Shown here in pieces: positions 14,666 to 14,807 of a stretch of DNA of 14,807 nucleotides. The stretch comes from Lentisphaerota bacterium (GTDB taxonomy: Bacteria > Verrucomicrobiota > Lentisphaeria > Oligosphaerales > PUNB01). Position 1 is the stretch's first letter. Each line of letters starts with the position of its first letter. The notes under the pieces were generated by a model. It searched no databases, was not told the origin of the DNA, and was given only the letters and a program-made list of their open reading frames with translations. A program made the translations under genes and the position numbers. The stretch covers positions 1 through 14,807 of the forward strand of contig PUNB01000004.1 of NCBI GenBank assembly GCA_003552565.1, given 5' to 3'.

Positions 14666-14807
14666 TTAATCCTTTGAATTGCGAATCTTCTCTAATGCTT
14701 TTTCCGCGGCGTTACGGACATTTTCATCTGGATCGTTAGCGGTTATTTTCTTCAGATATGGGACTGATCGCTCATCTCCAATTTCCCCCAAGGCATCCGC
14801 AGCTCCC
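14666..14807 (-). CDS. HEAT-repeat (PBS-lyase type) protein, C-terminal 46 residues
   Basis: The frame enters from the right edge and ends at TAA (14666-14668). The 46 visible residues form about one and a half repeats of the short bacterial HEAT type: ADALGEIGDERSVPYLKK followed by DPDENVRNAAEKALEKI. The D-x-x-x-V-R-x-x-A-A-x-A-L signature is characteristic. Such proteins are binding scaffolds; this fragment does not show what precedes the repeats. The stop is 14 bases before the ATG of the phosphoesterase fragment. Confidence 0.75.
   Translation of the reverse strand, partial: GAADALGEIGDERSVPYLKKITANDPDENVRNAAEKALEKIRNSKD

Overview
All genes I can support in this window are read from the minus strand, so transcription runs from right (14807) to left (1). 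Gene density is high, overlaps and short gaps are frequent, and there are no tRNA, rRNA, CRISPR or transposase genes. The host looks like an anaerobic or oxygen-avoiding bacterium: at least five radical SAM domains, a BadF/BcrA-type activase with cysteine-ligated cluster motifs and a probable U32-like domain all depend on oxygen-sensitive Fe-S chemistry. A Tat-exported beta-propeller protein, a probable lipoprotein and HEAT/TPR-type scaffolds would suit a PVC-group (Lentisphaerota/Kiritimatiellota-like) or deltaproteobacteria-like genome. That placement is a guess from gene style only.

Right edge (14385-14807): the end of a HEAT-repeat protein, then a short orphan C-terminal piece of a metallophosphoesterase, then a 257-base AT-rich gap with a plausible promoter and a LacI-type near-palindrome (14156-14169).

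Centre (3608-14127): one apparent operon of eight genes. In transcription order: a radical SAM/SPASM enzyme; a 155-residue protein whose C-terminal half looks like a PqqD/RRE-type helix-turn-helix; a Tat-signal seven-bladed WD40 protein whose C-terminal tail holds five C-x-C-[ND]-T repeats; a probable lipoprotein; a second radical SAM/SPASM enzyme with the same SPASM cysteine spacing as the first; a PqqD-like protein; a radical SAM protein fused to a U32-like C-terminal domain; and a protein carrying two radical SAM domains, one with an auxiliary cysteine cluster and one HemN-like. Two neighbouring pairs share ATGA stop/start overlaps and the others are 10-55 bases apart or overlap slightly.

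My reading is that this is a peptide-modification system of RiPP type in which the substrate is not a small precursor peptide but the Cys-rich tail of a large exported beta-propeller protein. The radical SAM enzymes would modify the tail in the cytoplasm, guided by the PqqD-like proteins, and the folded product would leave by the Tat pathway, perhaps to work with the lipoprotein. The closest established analogy is quinohemoprotein amine dehydrogenase, where the radical SAM/SPASM enzyme QhpD installs Cys-to-Asp/Glu thioethers on one subunit and another subunit is a beta-propeller. The domain calls are strong; the substrate assignment and chemistry are inference.

Left (1-3427): a second block after a 180-base gap with a candidate promoter and a 10-base palindrome: an ArsR-type regulator fused to a SAM-dependent methyltransferase domain, a membrane-anchored helical-repeat protein, and the first 528 residues of a large tandem-activase protein of the 2-hydroxyacyl-CoA dehydratase activator family, which runs off the left edge.
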